Origin: Oligoflexia bacterium
Lineage (GTDB): Bacteria > Bdellovibrionota > Bacteriovoracia > Bacteriovoracales > Bacteriovoracaceae
Direction: 5' to 3'
DNA: 64,000 bases
Assembly: GCA_015232355.1 (NCBI GenBank)
Contig: JADFZW010000014.1
Coordinates: 1-64,000, forward strand
Shown here one piece after another: positions 8,635-16,268 of the stretch (positions within the stretch are counted from its first letter, which is position 1; each line of letters starts with the position of its first letter). Below the pieces are notes generated by a model, which was given only the letters and a program-made list of their open reading frames with translations, made no database searches and had not been told where the DNA came from. The position numbers and the translations under genes were made by a program.

Positions 8635-9165
8635 CTATATAGGGAATCTAAAACAAATTATAGTTCCATCAATCTCACTATTTAATTTTTTTTGCATAAA
8701 AATACTCTGTCTTTGTATAAGCACATATCCATTGCATGCAATTAATATCTCACCAGAAACTAATGAACATTGTTCCGATAAAAGATAAAGCCCTACTCCT
8801 CGTCCAACTACTCCAGTTCCACTTATTCCCTCTTCACAAGATGTTCTCATGATTGCCGCAGATGACTTCCCTTTTAAATCCGATAAATTTTTATTACATG
8901 GAATGGTATTATGTATCCCCGGACCATTATCAGTAATTGCAAAATATAGTGAATCAAAAATTTTGCTTATATATACCTTGATATTAATTTTAGCATGTTC
9001 GCGAGCATTATAAACCAACTCCTCTATTACAGTTACTAAATTTACATTAGAAGCTATTCCTAAGGAATCCAATGATTCAAAAATAGTTTGATCGGAGGAA
9101 TTTTTTAATTCTGTTATTAACGGTTTTTGAATTAGTAATGAATAAAAGATATCTTCAACATTCAT
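8635..9165 (-). CDS. GHKL (HATPase) regulatory ATPase
   Basis: A 176-aa protein consisting essentially of a HATPase domain. It has the N-box EELVYNAREHA (about residues 46-56), the G1 box DNGPGIH (about 78-84) and a G2-like box GRGVGLYLLSEQ (about 122-133). It has no phospho-acceptor His domain and no membrane segment, so it is not a sensor kinase by itself. It resembles anti-sigma-factor-type kinases and the ATPases that pair with DUF4325 proteins. Together with the next gene it forms a two-gene regulatory module. No sigma factor or antisigma target is visible next to it. Confidence 0.8.
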   Translation of the reverse strand: MNVEDIFYSLLIQKPLITELKNSSDQTIFESLDSLGIASNVNLVTVIEELVYNAREHAKINIKVYISKIFDSLYFAITDNGPGIHNTIPCNKNLSDLKGKSSAAIMRTSCEEGISGTGVVGRGVGLYLLSEQCSLVSGEILIACNGYVLIQRQSIFMQKKLNSEIDGTIICFRFPI

Positions 9166-9302
9166 AATACAATTATCCTTTAACGATTAAACTTATAGCA
9201 CTTATTTAATATAATTTTACTCTCTACAATAATTCCTGTAAAGAATTAATTTACTTCCACCCTCTAAACTAAAGAATAGCAGCAAACAGCAAGCGGCAAG
9301 CA

Positions 9303-9527
9303 CTAACGACTATAACTTGCAATCATCTCAAGAATTTTTTCAGTACAGCTTTTACCACATCCAGTATTGGCCTTTGTTTTAGCTCTAATTTTTTCAATAT
9401 TATCAGCACCACTTTCGATAGCCTTTCTTATTGTTTTATGATTGACCGCTTTACATCTACACACAATAGAAAAATCTTTTTTTATGTCATGTTCTGAAGA
9501 TTTGGAATTTTCTATATCCATTTGCAT
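9303..9527 (-). CDS. BFD-like [2Fe-2S]-binding protein
   Basis: A 74-aa protein with the BFD-like fold pattern: VCRCKAV at about residues 23-29, a helix with TIRKAIESGADN, and TGCGKSC at about 56-62. These give four cysteines as CxC and CxxxC. Bacterioferritin-associated ferredoxin and related modules use CxC plus CxxC; the extra residue in the second pair is a small departure. The likely role is electron transfer or iron release. No bacterioferritin gene is in the window. It is divergent from the aminotransferase/oxidoreductase unit with about 90 bp between starts, so it might be a redox partner there, which is only an inference. A GAGGA site precedes two close ATGs. Confidence 0.82.
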   Translation of the reverse strand: MQMDIENSKSSEHDIKKDFSIVCRCKAVNHKTIRKAIESGADNIEKIRAKTKANTGCGKSCTEKILEMIASYSR

Positions 9528-9620
9528 TTATCCTCTGTAATATGTACCTAAATTATAATTTGTGTATTAGTATAATAAATTTTAATTAAAATTAAAATAC
9601 ATTTGGAGTTAAAATTAATC

Positions 9621-10940
9621 ATGGAAACTTATCCAAAAGAATTAAGTAAAAAAATGATCGATGAATTAAATGAATATGTGATAGTTGATCCATATCCATT
9701 TGTGATTAATTTAAAAAAATCACATGGTCCCTGGATGATTACAGTGGATGGTGATGAAATTTTTGATTGGACTGGTTTATACGGTTCACGTCTTTTAGGA
9801 CACAATCATCCACGAATGAGAGAAGCAGATTACGTTGATCGCCTAATAACTGCTGCCAATAATAAAATGGCCAATCCAGATTTTTTAACTGAAGAGTGTC
9901 TCTCCTATTATCGCTTGTTATATAAGTTACTACCCGAATGTTATAAGAATCAAAAACCAGAAATTTATGTAGTTAACTCTGGAGCAGAAGCAGTTGAAAA
10001 TATGATGAAGTATCTAATCAATTTACATCGAAATCGCTTACAGCAACAAAATAAAAATGTTAGCACTAAACGCTTCTTATATTTTGATCAAGCATTTCAT
10101 GGAAGAACAATTTTCACTCTCAATATAACTCAATTAAAGCATGATCCCCTACTGACCAGAGATTATCACGGCATGGTTCCTGGAAATTTAAAAGTTCCAT
10201 TTCCAGCGCTTGATAATTCCCTTACCTACGAGGAAAACAAATCAAAAACAGACGAAGCACTTTCACACATTGAATTTTTAATGAAAACATACAGTGATGA
10301 AATAATAGCTGTGATCCTTGAACCTATCCAAGGGGCCGGTGGACAAAGAATTGCACTCCCAGAATTTTACACTGGACTATCACTTCTTTGCAAAAAGTAT
10401 CAAATATTTTGGGGAGTAGATGAAGTACAAACATCTGCGGGAGTAACCGGAAAGTTTTTTTGTATTGATAATTTTAATATTCCTCATCCACCACAAGCAA
10501 TTGCCTCTGCAAAAAAAATGGCCAATGGTGTTTTGTATATGCTTAATTCAATGAGAGATATTGGAATTCTAGATTCCACTTGGGGTGGTAATTTAGCTGA
10601 CATGGTTCGCTTTCAACAAGAATGGAAAATAATCGAAGAAGAGGGTTATCTTACACAAATTGAAAATAAAACAAAATTATTAGTTGAGTCTCTAAAGAAA
10701 CTTGAAAATAAATATTCAAATATAATTTATAACATCCGCGGATTAGGTCTATATCAAGGATTTAGTTTAAGAGATAGTAAAAACAAGGGCAAACTAATTG
10801 ATCTAGCACTTTCAAAAGAGAATTTACTTCTACTGGGTGCTGGTGATTATTCAATTCGTTTTCGTCCATCAATTGATATTACTATTGAAGAAATTGAATT
10901 ACTTATTATAAAACTTGATTCTGTATTGAGTGATATTTAA
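9621..10940 (+). CDS. class III aminotransferase, L-lysine 6-transaminase-like
   Basis: A ~439-aa PLP-dependent class III aminotransferase. It has the N-terminal VDPYPFVINLKKSHGPW and DWTGLYGSRLLGHNHPRM, the PLP-binding region NSGAEAVENMMKYL, the strand ILEPIQGAGGQ, WGVDEVQTSAGVTG (Asp contacting the pyridine nitrogen), SAKKM as probable PLP lysine, and STWGGNLADMVR, which is typical of L-lysine 6-transaminase (Lat). The Lat reaction converts lysine and 2-oxoglutarate to aminoadipate semialdehyde and glutamate. The exact substrate is uncertain; the neighbouring indolepyruvate oxidoreductase suggests amino-acid breakdown. I chose ATG 9621 over an in-frame TTG at 9603 that overlaps the GGAG site. 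Confidence 0.85.
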   Translation: METYPKELSKKMIDELNEYVIVDPYPFVINLKKSHGPWMITVDGDEIFDWTGLYGSRLLGHNHPRMREADYVDRLITAANNKMANPDFLTEECLSYYRLLYKLLPECYKNQKPEIYVVNSGAEAVENMMKYLINLHRNRLQQQNKNVSTKRFLYFDQAFHGRTIFTLNITQLKHDPLLTRDYHGMVPGNLKVPFPALDNSLTYEENKSKTDEALSHIEFLMKTYSDEIIAVILEPIQGAGGQRIALPEFYTGLSLLCKKYQIFWGVDEVQTSAGVTGKFFCIDNFNIPHPPQAIASAKKMANGVLYMLNSMRDIGILDSTWGGNLADMVRFQQEWKIIEEEGYLTQIENKTKLLVESLKKLENKYSNIIYNIRGLGLYQGFSLRDSKNKGKLIDLALSKENLLLLGAGDYSIRFRPSIDITIEEIELLIIKLDSVLSDI

Positions 10941-10980
10941 TTTTTTATAATTTTTTATACTTTTTTATAATTTTTTATTT
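10941..10980. repeat. 10-bp tandem repeat after the aminotransferase stop
   Basis: Four 10-bp units close to TTTTTTATAA directly follow the stop codon and fill most of the space before iorA. The unit carries TAA and the period is not a multiple of three, so several frames are closed. It also provides U-runs but no stable hairpin, so I do not call it a terminator. Confidence 0.8.
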
Positions 10981-11001
10981 AATACTTTTTGGAAAACACA
11001 T

Positions 11002-12999
11002 ATGAAAGATTTAGGAAAAATATTATTAGATCCAAGCGAACAAGAAGAAATTATGATGGGCAACTACTCTTTAGTGCGAGCAATGATAGAAAGTGGTACC
11101 AAAGTTATAACTTCCTATCCAGGTTCTCCCACTCCCGAAATAGCTACTGCCATCGCAGCAGTTAAACGACATCAAAATCCATTTTACTTTGAATTTTCTA
11201 CCAATGAAAAAGTCGCAACAGAAGTAGCATTTGGAGCTTCAATAAATGGTCATCTCTCTTGTGTTTTTTTCAAAAGTGTTGGATTGAATGTTGCTGCTGA
11301 TACATTTGCTCAACTCGCATACATGGAATTAATTGGTGGAATGATTATTGTTTTAGGAGATGATCCAGGATTAAATTCATCTCAAAATGAACAAGATAAT
11401 CGTCACCTTGCTCAGCTTGCCTATATTCCAGTATTGGAACCAGGAAATTCACAAGAGGTTTATGAGATGTACAAGATGGCCACGATTATTTCTCAAAAAA
11501 AACATATGCCAGTAATCCTTCGCTTAACTACTCATGTATGTCACGGCAAGAGTCTGGTTAAATTTAATAGTTATAGTTATCGTTATAATAATTCAGATCT
11601 AACTCCCAAATTTAATCGAAATAACGGACCATATATTCCAATTACTAGTAGAGTAGTTCCAATGAAACTTCGAGCATTTAAGAATTTAGAGGAACTCTCT
11701 TCCTCTCATTTAGTTACCCTGGATCCTCTCTTTACAAAATTAAATATCATAAATAAGACTAAAAACATTAACAAACGAGGAATAATAACAGCAGGATTGC
11801 CATACTACTCTTTACTTGATGTACTTTCATCTGACAACAACGACGTTCATTCTCAAAATACTCCCGATATTTTAAAGCTGGGATTAATTTATCCTTTACC
11901 AAAAGAAGAGATCGCTAATTTTCTCTCAACTCATAAGGAAGTAAAAATCTTAGAAGAACTTGATGGTATTTTAGAAAAAGAAATTAAAGAAGTAGCATTT
12001 GATAAAAAAATTTATGATTGTAATATAATCGGTAAACAAGATATAGATGATTATATGGGTGAGTATACACCAGAAAAAGTTTACTCTATTTTAAGAAAAG
12101 TTTGGCCAGATTTATTTACAACAGATAAAAAATATCAAAGGCAAAATAATAATTCGAATGAGTCAGTTGCGAAACTAGAACGTCCTCCACAACTATGTCC
12201 AGGTTGTGGTCATCGTGCAGCTTTCTTTGCAATAAAAAAAGCTTTAGACGAACAAGATATTACAGTTGCAGATATTGGTTGTCACACACTAGGATTCTTA
12301 CCACCATACCATATGGGCGAAGTACTCCTTTGCATGGGCGCCTCTCCTGCTATTGCAAGCGGATTATCACTATTTAATTCTACTCGCAAAGTAGTGGCCT
12401 TTATTGGTGATTCCACTTTTTATCATGCTGGTATTCCGGGAATTATTAACTCTCTTTTTAATCATCACCCTTTTCTATTAATTGTAATGGAAAATGGAAC
12501 AACTGCAATGACCGGACATCAAAACCATCCTGGTGTTGGAAAAAATTTCAATGGAGATACTGAGCGTATTCCAATAAGAAAAATTTTAGAAGGGTTAACA
12601 GTTCCTGTTCAAGAAATTGATACTTACAATAAAGAAAAACTTACGGAACTTGTAAGAAGTGAATTAAAAATAATTGAAAATGAAAAGAACGAAAACAAAC
12701 AAAATAGTTTAAGAGTGATTATTGCTAAACACCCATGCATGTTAAAACTAACAAAAGAGAAAAAATCCAAAGCTGATTACACTCTAAAACAAGTCAGTAT
12801 TGATCAAAGTCAATGCACTAAAATATTTAGCTGTATTAGCGAATTTGCTTGTCCATCATTTTCATATAATCAGGATCAGGATCAAGATCAAGATCGCAAT
12901 GATAATAAATTAACTGTAAATAAAGATCTTTGTATTGGAGATGGATCATGTAGAAGTGTGTGCGCTTCTAAGGCCATCCTTCCTCCAGCAAAACAATAA
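11002..12999 (+). CDS. iorA: indolepyruvate ferredoxin oxidoreductase, alpha subunit
   Basis: A 665-aa subunit that oxidatively decarboxylates arylpyruvates to acyl-CoA with TPP and ferredoxin. Domain order: pyrimidine-binding domain with SYPGSPTPE (about residues 38-46) and SVGLNVAADTFAQLAY; transketolase C-like middle region; PP domain with PPQLCPGCGHRAAF (about 394-407), DIGCHTLGF, GDSTFYHAGIPGIINSLFNH (TPP/Mg2+ motif, about 470-489) and ENGTTAMTGHQNHPG. The C-terminal iron-sulphur region is unusual. It has six cysteines in C-x5-C-x5-CP and C-x5-C-x3-C spacing, instead of the eight of a two-cluster ferredoxin domain, with a DQ-rich linker from a GATCAG/GATCAA repeat between them. iorB follows 15 bp after the stop. 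Confidence 0.92.
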   Translation: MKDLGKILLDPSEQEEIMMGNYSLVRAMIESGTKVITSYPGSPTPEIATAIAAVKRHQNPFYFEFSTNEKVATEVAFGASINGHLSCVFFKSVGLNVAADTFAQLAYMELIGGMIIVLGDDPGLNSSQNEQDNRHLAQLAYIPVLEPGNSQEVYEMYKMATIISQKKHMPVILRLTTHVCHGKSLVKFNSYSYRYNNSDLTPKFNRNNGPYIPITSRVVPMKLRAFKNLEELSSSHLVTLDPLFTKLNIINKTKNINKRGIITAGLPYYSLLDVLSSDNNDVHSQNTPDILKLGLIYPLPKEEIANFLSTHKEVKILEELDGILEKEIKEVAFDKKIYDCNIIGKQDIDDYMGEYTPEKVYSILRKVWPDLFTTDKKYQRQNNNSNESVAKLERPPQLCPGCGHRAAFFAIKKALDEQDITVADIGCHTLGFLPPYHMGEVLLCMGASPAIASGLSLFNSTRKVVAFIGDSTFYHAGIPGIINSLFNHHPFLLIVMENGTTAMTGHQNHPGVGKNFNGDTERIPIRKILEGLTVPVQEIDTYNKEKLTELVRSELKIIENEKNENKQNSLRVIIAKHPCMLKLTKEKKSKADYTLKQVSIDQSQCTKIFSCISEFACPSFSYNQDQDQDQDRNDNKLTVNKDLCIGDGSCRSVCASKAILPPAKQ

Positions 13000-13014
13000 G
13001 TGGAGAATTTCTAT

Positions 13015-13602
13015 ATGAACACAATAAATATTTACGTAACAGGTGTTGGCGGACAAGGAGTTGGAATTGCGGCCGAAATAATACTTCGAACACTCTCCTA
13101 TGCTGGAAACAAAGTTATTGGTGTAGATACTCACGGGCTTGCACAAAGAGGTGGCACTGTTGAATCATTTGTCAGAGTCGGTCCGTCAGTTTATTCTCCC
13201 CTAATAAGAAAAAATTCCGCAGATCTTATTTTAGCTCTTGAACGAAATGAAGCTTTAAGGGCAATCCAAGAGTATGCAAAACCATCATCAAGATTAATTT
13301 ATTATGATACTCTCTGGTCTCCACTTAATGTTCGACTTCATCCAGGAGAAGTGGCCGACACAACGAAGATGCAAATAAGCGAGTATGCAGGTGCAAGCAA
13401 TAGAAATATAGAAGTTGTTTCATTAAAAGATGATTCACTTAAAGATATTAGAATGCAAAACATGATTTTAATATCCTATTTATCAAAAAATAAAATATTT
13501 TCTCCTCTAAATGTAACCACTGATCATTTTATAAAAGCACTCTCAGATTTATTTTCTTCTAGCATCTTAGAAGAAAATACTAATATATTACATCCCAAAT
13601 AA
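13015..13602 (+). CDS. iorB: indolepyruvate ferredoxin oxidoreductase, beta subunit
   Basis: A ~195-aa subunit of the 2-oxoacid:acceptor oxidoreductase gamma type. The Rossmann-like start TGVGGQGVGIAAEI (about residues 9-22) binds CoA or cofactor in the family, followed by GVDTHGLAQRGGTVESFVRVG, the family hallmark, and the segment ADLILALERNEALRA. It forms the holoenzyme with the alpha subunit. I moved the start from the in-frame GTG at 13000 to ATG 13015, because GGAG lies eight bases upstream of the latter and overlaps the former. The 3' end overlaps the convergent MoxR-WD40 gene by 23 bp, leaving no room for a separate terminator. Confidence 0.92.
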   Translation: MNTINIYVTGVGGQGVGIAAEIILRTLSYAGNKVIGVDTHGLAQRGGTVESFVRVGPSVYSPLIRKNSADLILALERNEALRAIQEYAKPSSRLIYYDTLWSPLNVRLHPGEVADTTKMQISEYAGASNRNIEVVSLKDDSLKDIRMQNMILISYLSKNKIFSPLNVTTDHFIKALSDLFSSSILEENTNILHPK

Positions 13603-16219
13603 TAGTAGCATCCTCAGATGAAGTGATAATATGCTCTCTATCATCTGAAAATTCACTAAAAGTAACATTTCCTTTGTGTCCCTTTAATTTATGTTTAATC
13701 TCCCATCCATTTGTTTGTGGATTTTTGCTCATAAGATTAAATGTATAATCATCATCTTGAGTAAAGCGAAACTCTTTTGGTTTTTTTAAATCTTCTTGTT
13801 TTAAATCTTTATTATTTTTTTGATCGAAATCATTCATTGAAAGAAAATTCATTCCAGGATTATTAACTAATCCATACCATCGTAAGTTAGATCGCATTGG
13901 AGGTGCAAATTGATAACCATTGATGTTTAATCCCTGTGAAAATGTATTACCAGAAGAACTACTCCAAAACATATTTCCTGAATGAAGATCACTCCCTGTA
14001 TAATCATTATACTTATTATGGAGGGTAATCTTATTAAAATTTTTTTTGCCCACACCCACAAGACCATCACCAAAATCTACTTTTAAACCCGAGCTATCAG
14101 AAGAATTATCAATAGAATTATCAGTAAATTTATCAACAGATTTTCCAGGTATCCATTTTTCTGTAGTTGAATCATAGTACCAAGAAGTAACAAATTTATT
14201 ATCATCTTCCATCAATGATTTTTTAATTAACTTTGAATAATTTAAATAAAAAGTATTTGAATCTGAAGAAAATTTCATATTATCTATTTTAATACTCCAA
14301 GGATATATCTTTAATAATTCGACATTATTATCTAATTTTTGATCAATCCATTTATTATTTTTAACATCTAATTTCCATAGAGTAATTTTGCTACCAAATG
14401 TGTGTACAGCAAACACCTGACCATTAGGTGCAAATTTAACTTCTTTTATTGTTTTGCTAAAATTTATAATTGCATCAACTTTATCATTATTTTTTTCTTC
14501 ATTTTCTGTCTTTTCTTTTAGTACTTGAGCAAGTTTAATTTCTTTTATATTTGAATTTCTTTTATTTTCTTCTCTGAGATCATCTTTTAATTTTTTCTCC
14601 TTTTGCAATCTTATATTTTCTTCTTTTTGCAGTTCCTCTTTTAACTTAAGCGCCATCTCCTCTTCTGCTTTTTTACTTAGCTCTAACATCTTTTCAATCT
14701 CATCCATATCTTGTAGTACTTTTTCGCGTGCTACTTCAGTTACACTTTCAGATGATTCATCTTTAGAAAATTCATTTGATCTTCTAAGCTTAATTTTTTC
14801 TTTTATTTGAGAAATTTTTAAATAAATCTCCTTTCGATCCTTTTCAGATAACGTACCAAGGTCTTTAGCGCCACTGGAGAGTTTTTTCATAAGCTCCACT
14901 GAACCAAGGGCCGCCAGCTCCTCTTGATATATCTTTAATATTTCCAAATATTCATTTGCAAAGGAAGTACGCTCAAAGATTAAATCATCAATCATTTTTA
15001 GCGTACGCGGATTATGCAAATATTGATTTCTAATTTTAGTAAGCAGCTTTCCTGCTGGACAATTATTTTTACACTCTGGTGTCCCCGGTTCAACTTTTCC
15101 AGGCCCTTGCAATATCATTTGATTTTGAGTGAGCAATATATCTTCAGGAGTTAAAACAATATTTTGAGTATCTAACAATGTTTTATCATTGCCTTTATTT
15201 TTTTTTATCTCTTCTAAATATTTTGCCACCTTCATAACTTTTATTAAATTATTAATTGCTCCTCTATTAGTGAATTGATTAGTAACAGAGTATGGAAAAG
15301 GCATATTTTTAGGATCTTCACTACAAAGAGTCTCATCTTCTTGTTGTTTTTTTTCTAAACGCTGTGATAATCGATACCACAGATGAGTTGCTAATTTTTG
15401 TACTTCATCTGGGACTTTAATCTTTTTTATTTGTTTCTTTAAAATATGCAAATCCAAATCATTTACTAAAGGACACTCTCCTTCACTTTTAGTTAAATTA
15501 TTACTCTTACATTTACTCATCACTTTAAAAAGTTCCTCAGCTGAGGATAATCGATTAAGTACTAAAACTTTAAATAAAATTCTATCAAGCAAGGCCATGC
15601 CAGTTGATCCATCATTGGTATTTTTAAACTTTTCTAAAAATTCATACAAAGTCATATTGGAAGTAATTAGCGCCGTCTTTAGATTTCCTTTAACCTCTTG
15701 ATCACCCACCATCGCCTTACGCTCTAAAAGCACTGATAGTGCTGATGCCAATACTTCAGTATTCGCCTTATCTATCTCATCTAATATTGCATACTCATGT
15801 TTAAGCAAACTTTGATCATGTAAATATTCAATCTTTCCACTCTCTAAAAACTCCTTTCCCTTTATACTTCCAATAATCTTTTCTTGTTTTGTATTAGGTG
15901 AGAATTGTAATGAAAACAATTTTCCCTTTAAAACCTTTAGCACCTCTTGAGCTGTTTGCGTTTTAGATCCACCAGGACCACCAAACCCCAATACATGTTG
16001 TTCTGTTAGAAGGGCCATCAATAAAATATCCAAGTAGCTATCCATCTCACTATACTTCTCTCGCATATTTGTTGATAAATTTTTAAGTCCATTTTCTGCT
16101 TTTAGCAACTCCTCTGTGCTGCCTTTGACATTCGATAAATGATTGCTAAATATAAAAATACTCAAAAAAATAAAAAGTACCGTCGATATCTTAAAATACA
16201 ATTTATAAATAAAATTCAT
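13580..16219 (-). CDS. signal-anchored MoxR-type AAA+ ATPase with C-terminal WD40 repeat
   Basis: An 879-aa protein with a rare layout. Residues 1-27 hold a Lys-containing n-region and a hydrophobic helix, so the protein is exported or anchored. Residues about 40-290 form a MoxR/RavA-like AAA+ domain: Walker A GGPGGSKT (80-87), FSLQFSPNTKQEKIIGS, Walker B AILDEIDKA (144-152), a sensor-1-like ALITSN and RLLFKVL-type arginine region. Residues about 480-580 are a charged coiled coil. Near 596-630, KFAPNGQVFAVHTFGSKI looks like a blade, and the C-terminus is a good WD40 repeat (GHKGNVTFSEF, then IITSSEDATIIWDV). AAAGGAG seven bases before the ATG fixes the start, so the N-terminal helix is real. 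MoxR proteins are normally cytoplasmic with VWA partners; none is here. It is the last gene of a three-gene operon. Confidence 0.85.
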   Translation of the reverse strand: MNFIYKLYFKISTVLFIFLSIFIFSNHLSNVKGSTEELLKAENGLKNLSTNMREKYSEMDSYLDILLMALLTEQHVLGFGGPGGSKTQTAQEVLKVLKGKLFSLQFSPNTKQEKIIGSIKGKEFLESGKIEYLHDQSLLKHEYAILDEIDKANTEVLASALSVLLERKAMVGDQEVKGNLKTALITSNMTLYEFLEKFKNTNDGSTGMALLDRILFKVLVLNRLSSAEELFKVMSKCKSNNLTKSEGECPLVNDLDLHILKKQIKKIKVPDEVQKLATHLWYRLSQRLEKKQQEDETLCSEDPKNMPFPYSVTNQFTNRGAINNLIKVMKVAKYLEEIKKNKGNDKTLLDTQNIVLTPEDILLTQNQMILQGPGKVEPGTPECKNNCPAGKLLTKIRNQYLHNPRTLKMIDDLIFERTSFANEYLEILKIYQEELAALGSVELMKKLSSGAKDLGTLSEKDRKEIYLKISQIKEKIKLRRSNEFSKDESSESVTEVAREKVLQDMDEIEKMLELSKKAEEEMALKLKEELQKEENIRLQKEKKLKDDLREENKRNSNIKEIKLAQVLKEKTENEEKNNDKVDAIINFSKTIKEVKFAPNGQVFAVHTFGSKITLWKLDVKNNKWIDQKLDNNVELLKIYPWSIKIDNMKFSSDSNTFYLNYSKLIKKSLMEDDNKFVTSWYYDSTTEKWIPGKSVDKFTDNSIDNSSDSSGLKVDFGDGLVGVGKKNFNKITLHNKYNDYTGSDLHSGNMFWSSSSGNTFSQGLNINGYQFAPPMRSNLRWYGLVNNPGMNFLSMNDFDQKNNKDLKQEDLKKPKEFRFTQDDDYTFNLMSKNPQTNGWEIKHKLKGHKGNVTFSEFSDDREHIITSSEDATIIWDVIY

Positions 16220-16268
16220 ATATTTACTCCTTTCATTTATTTCAAATTGTATCGGGAAATAATGTTCG

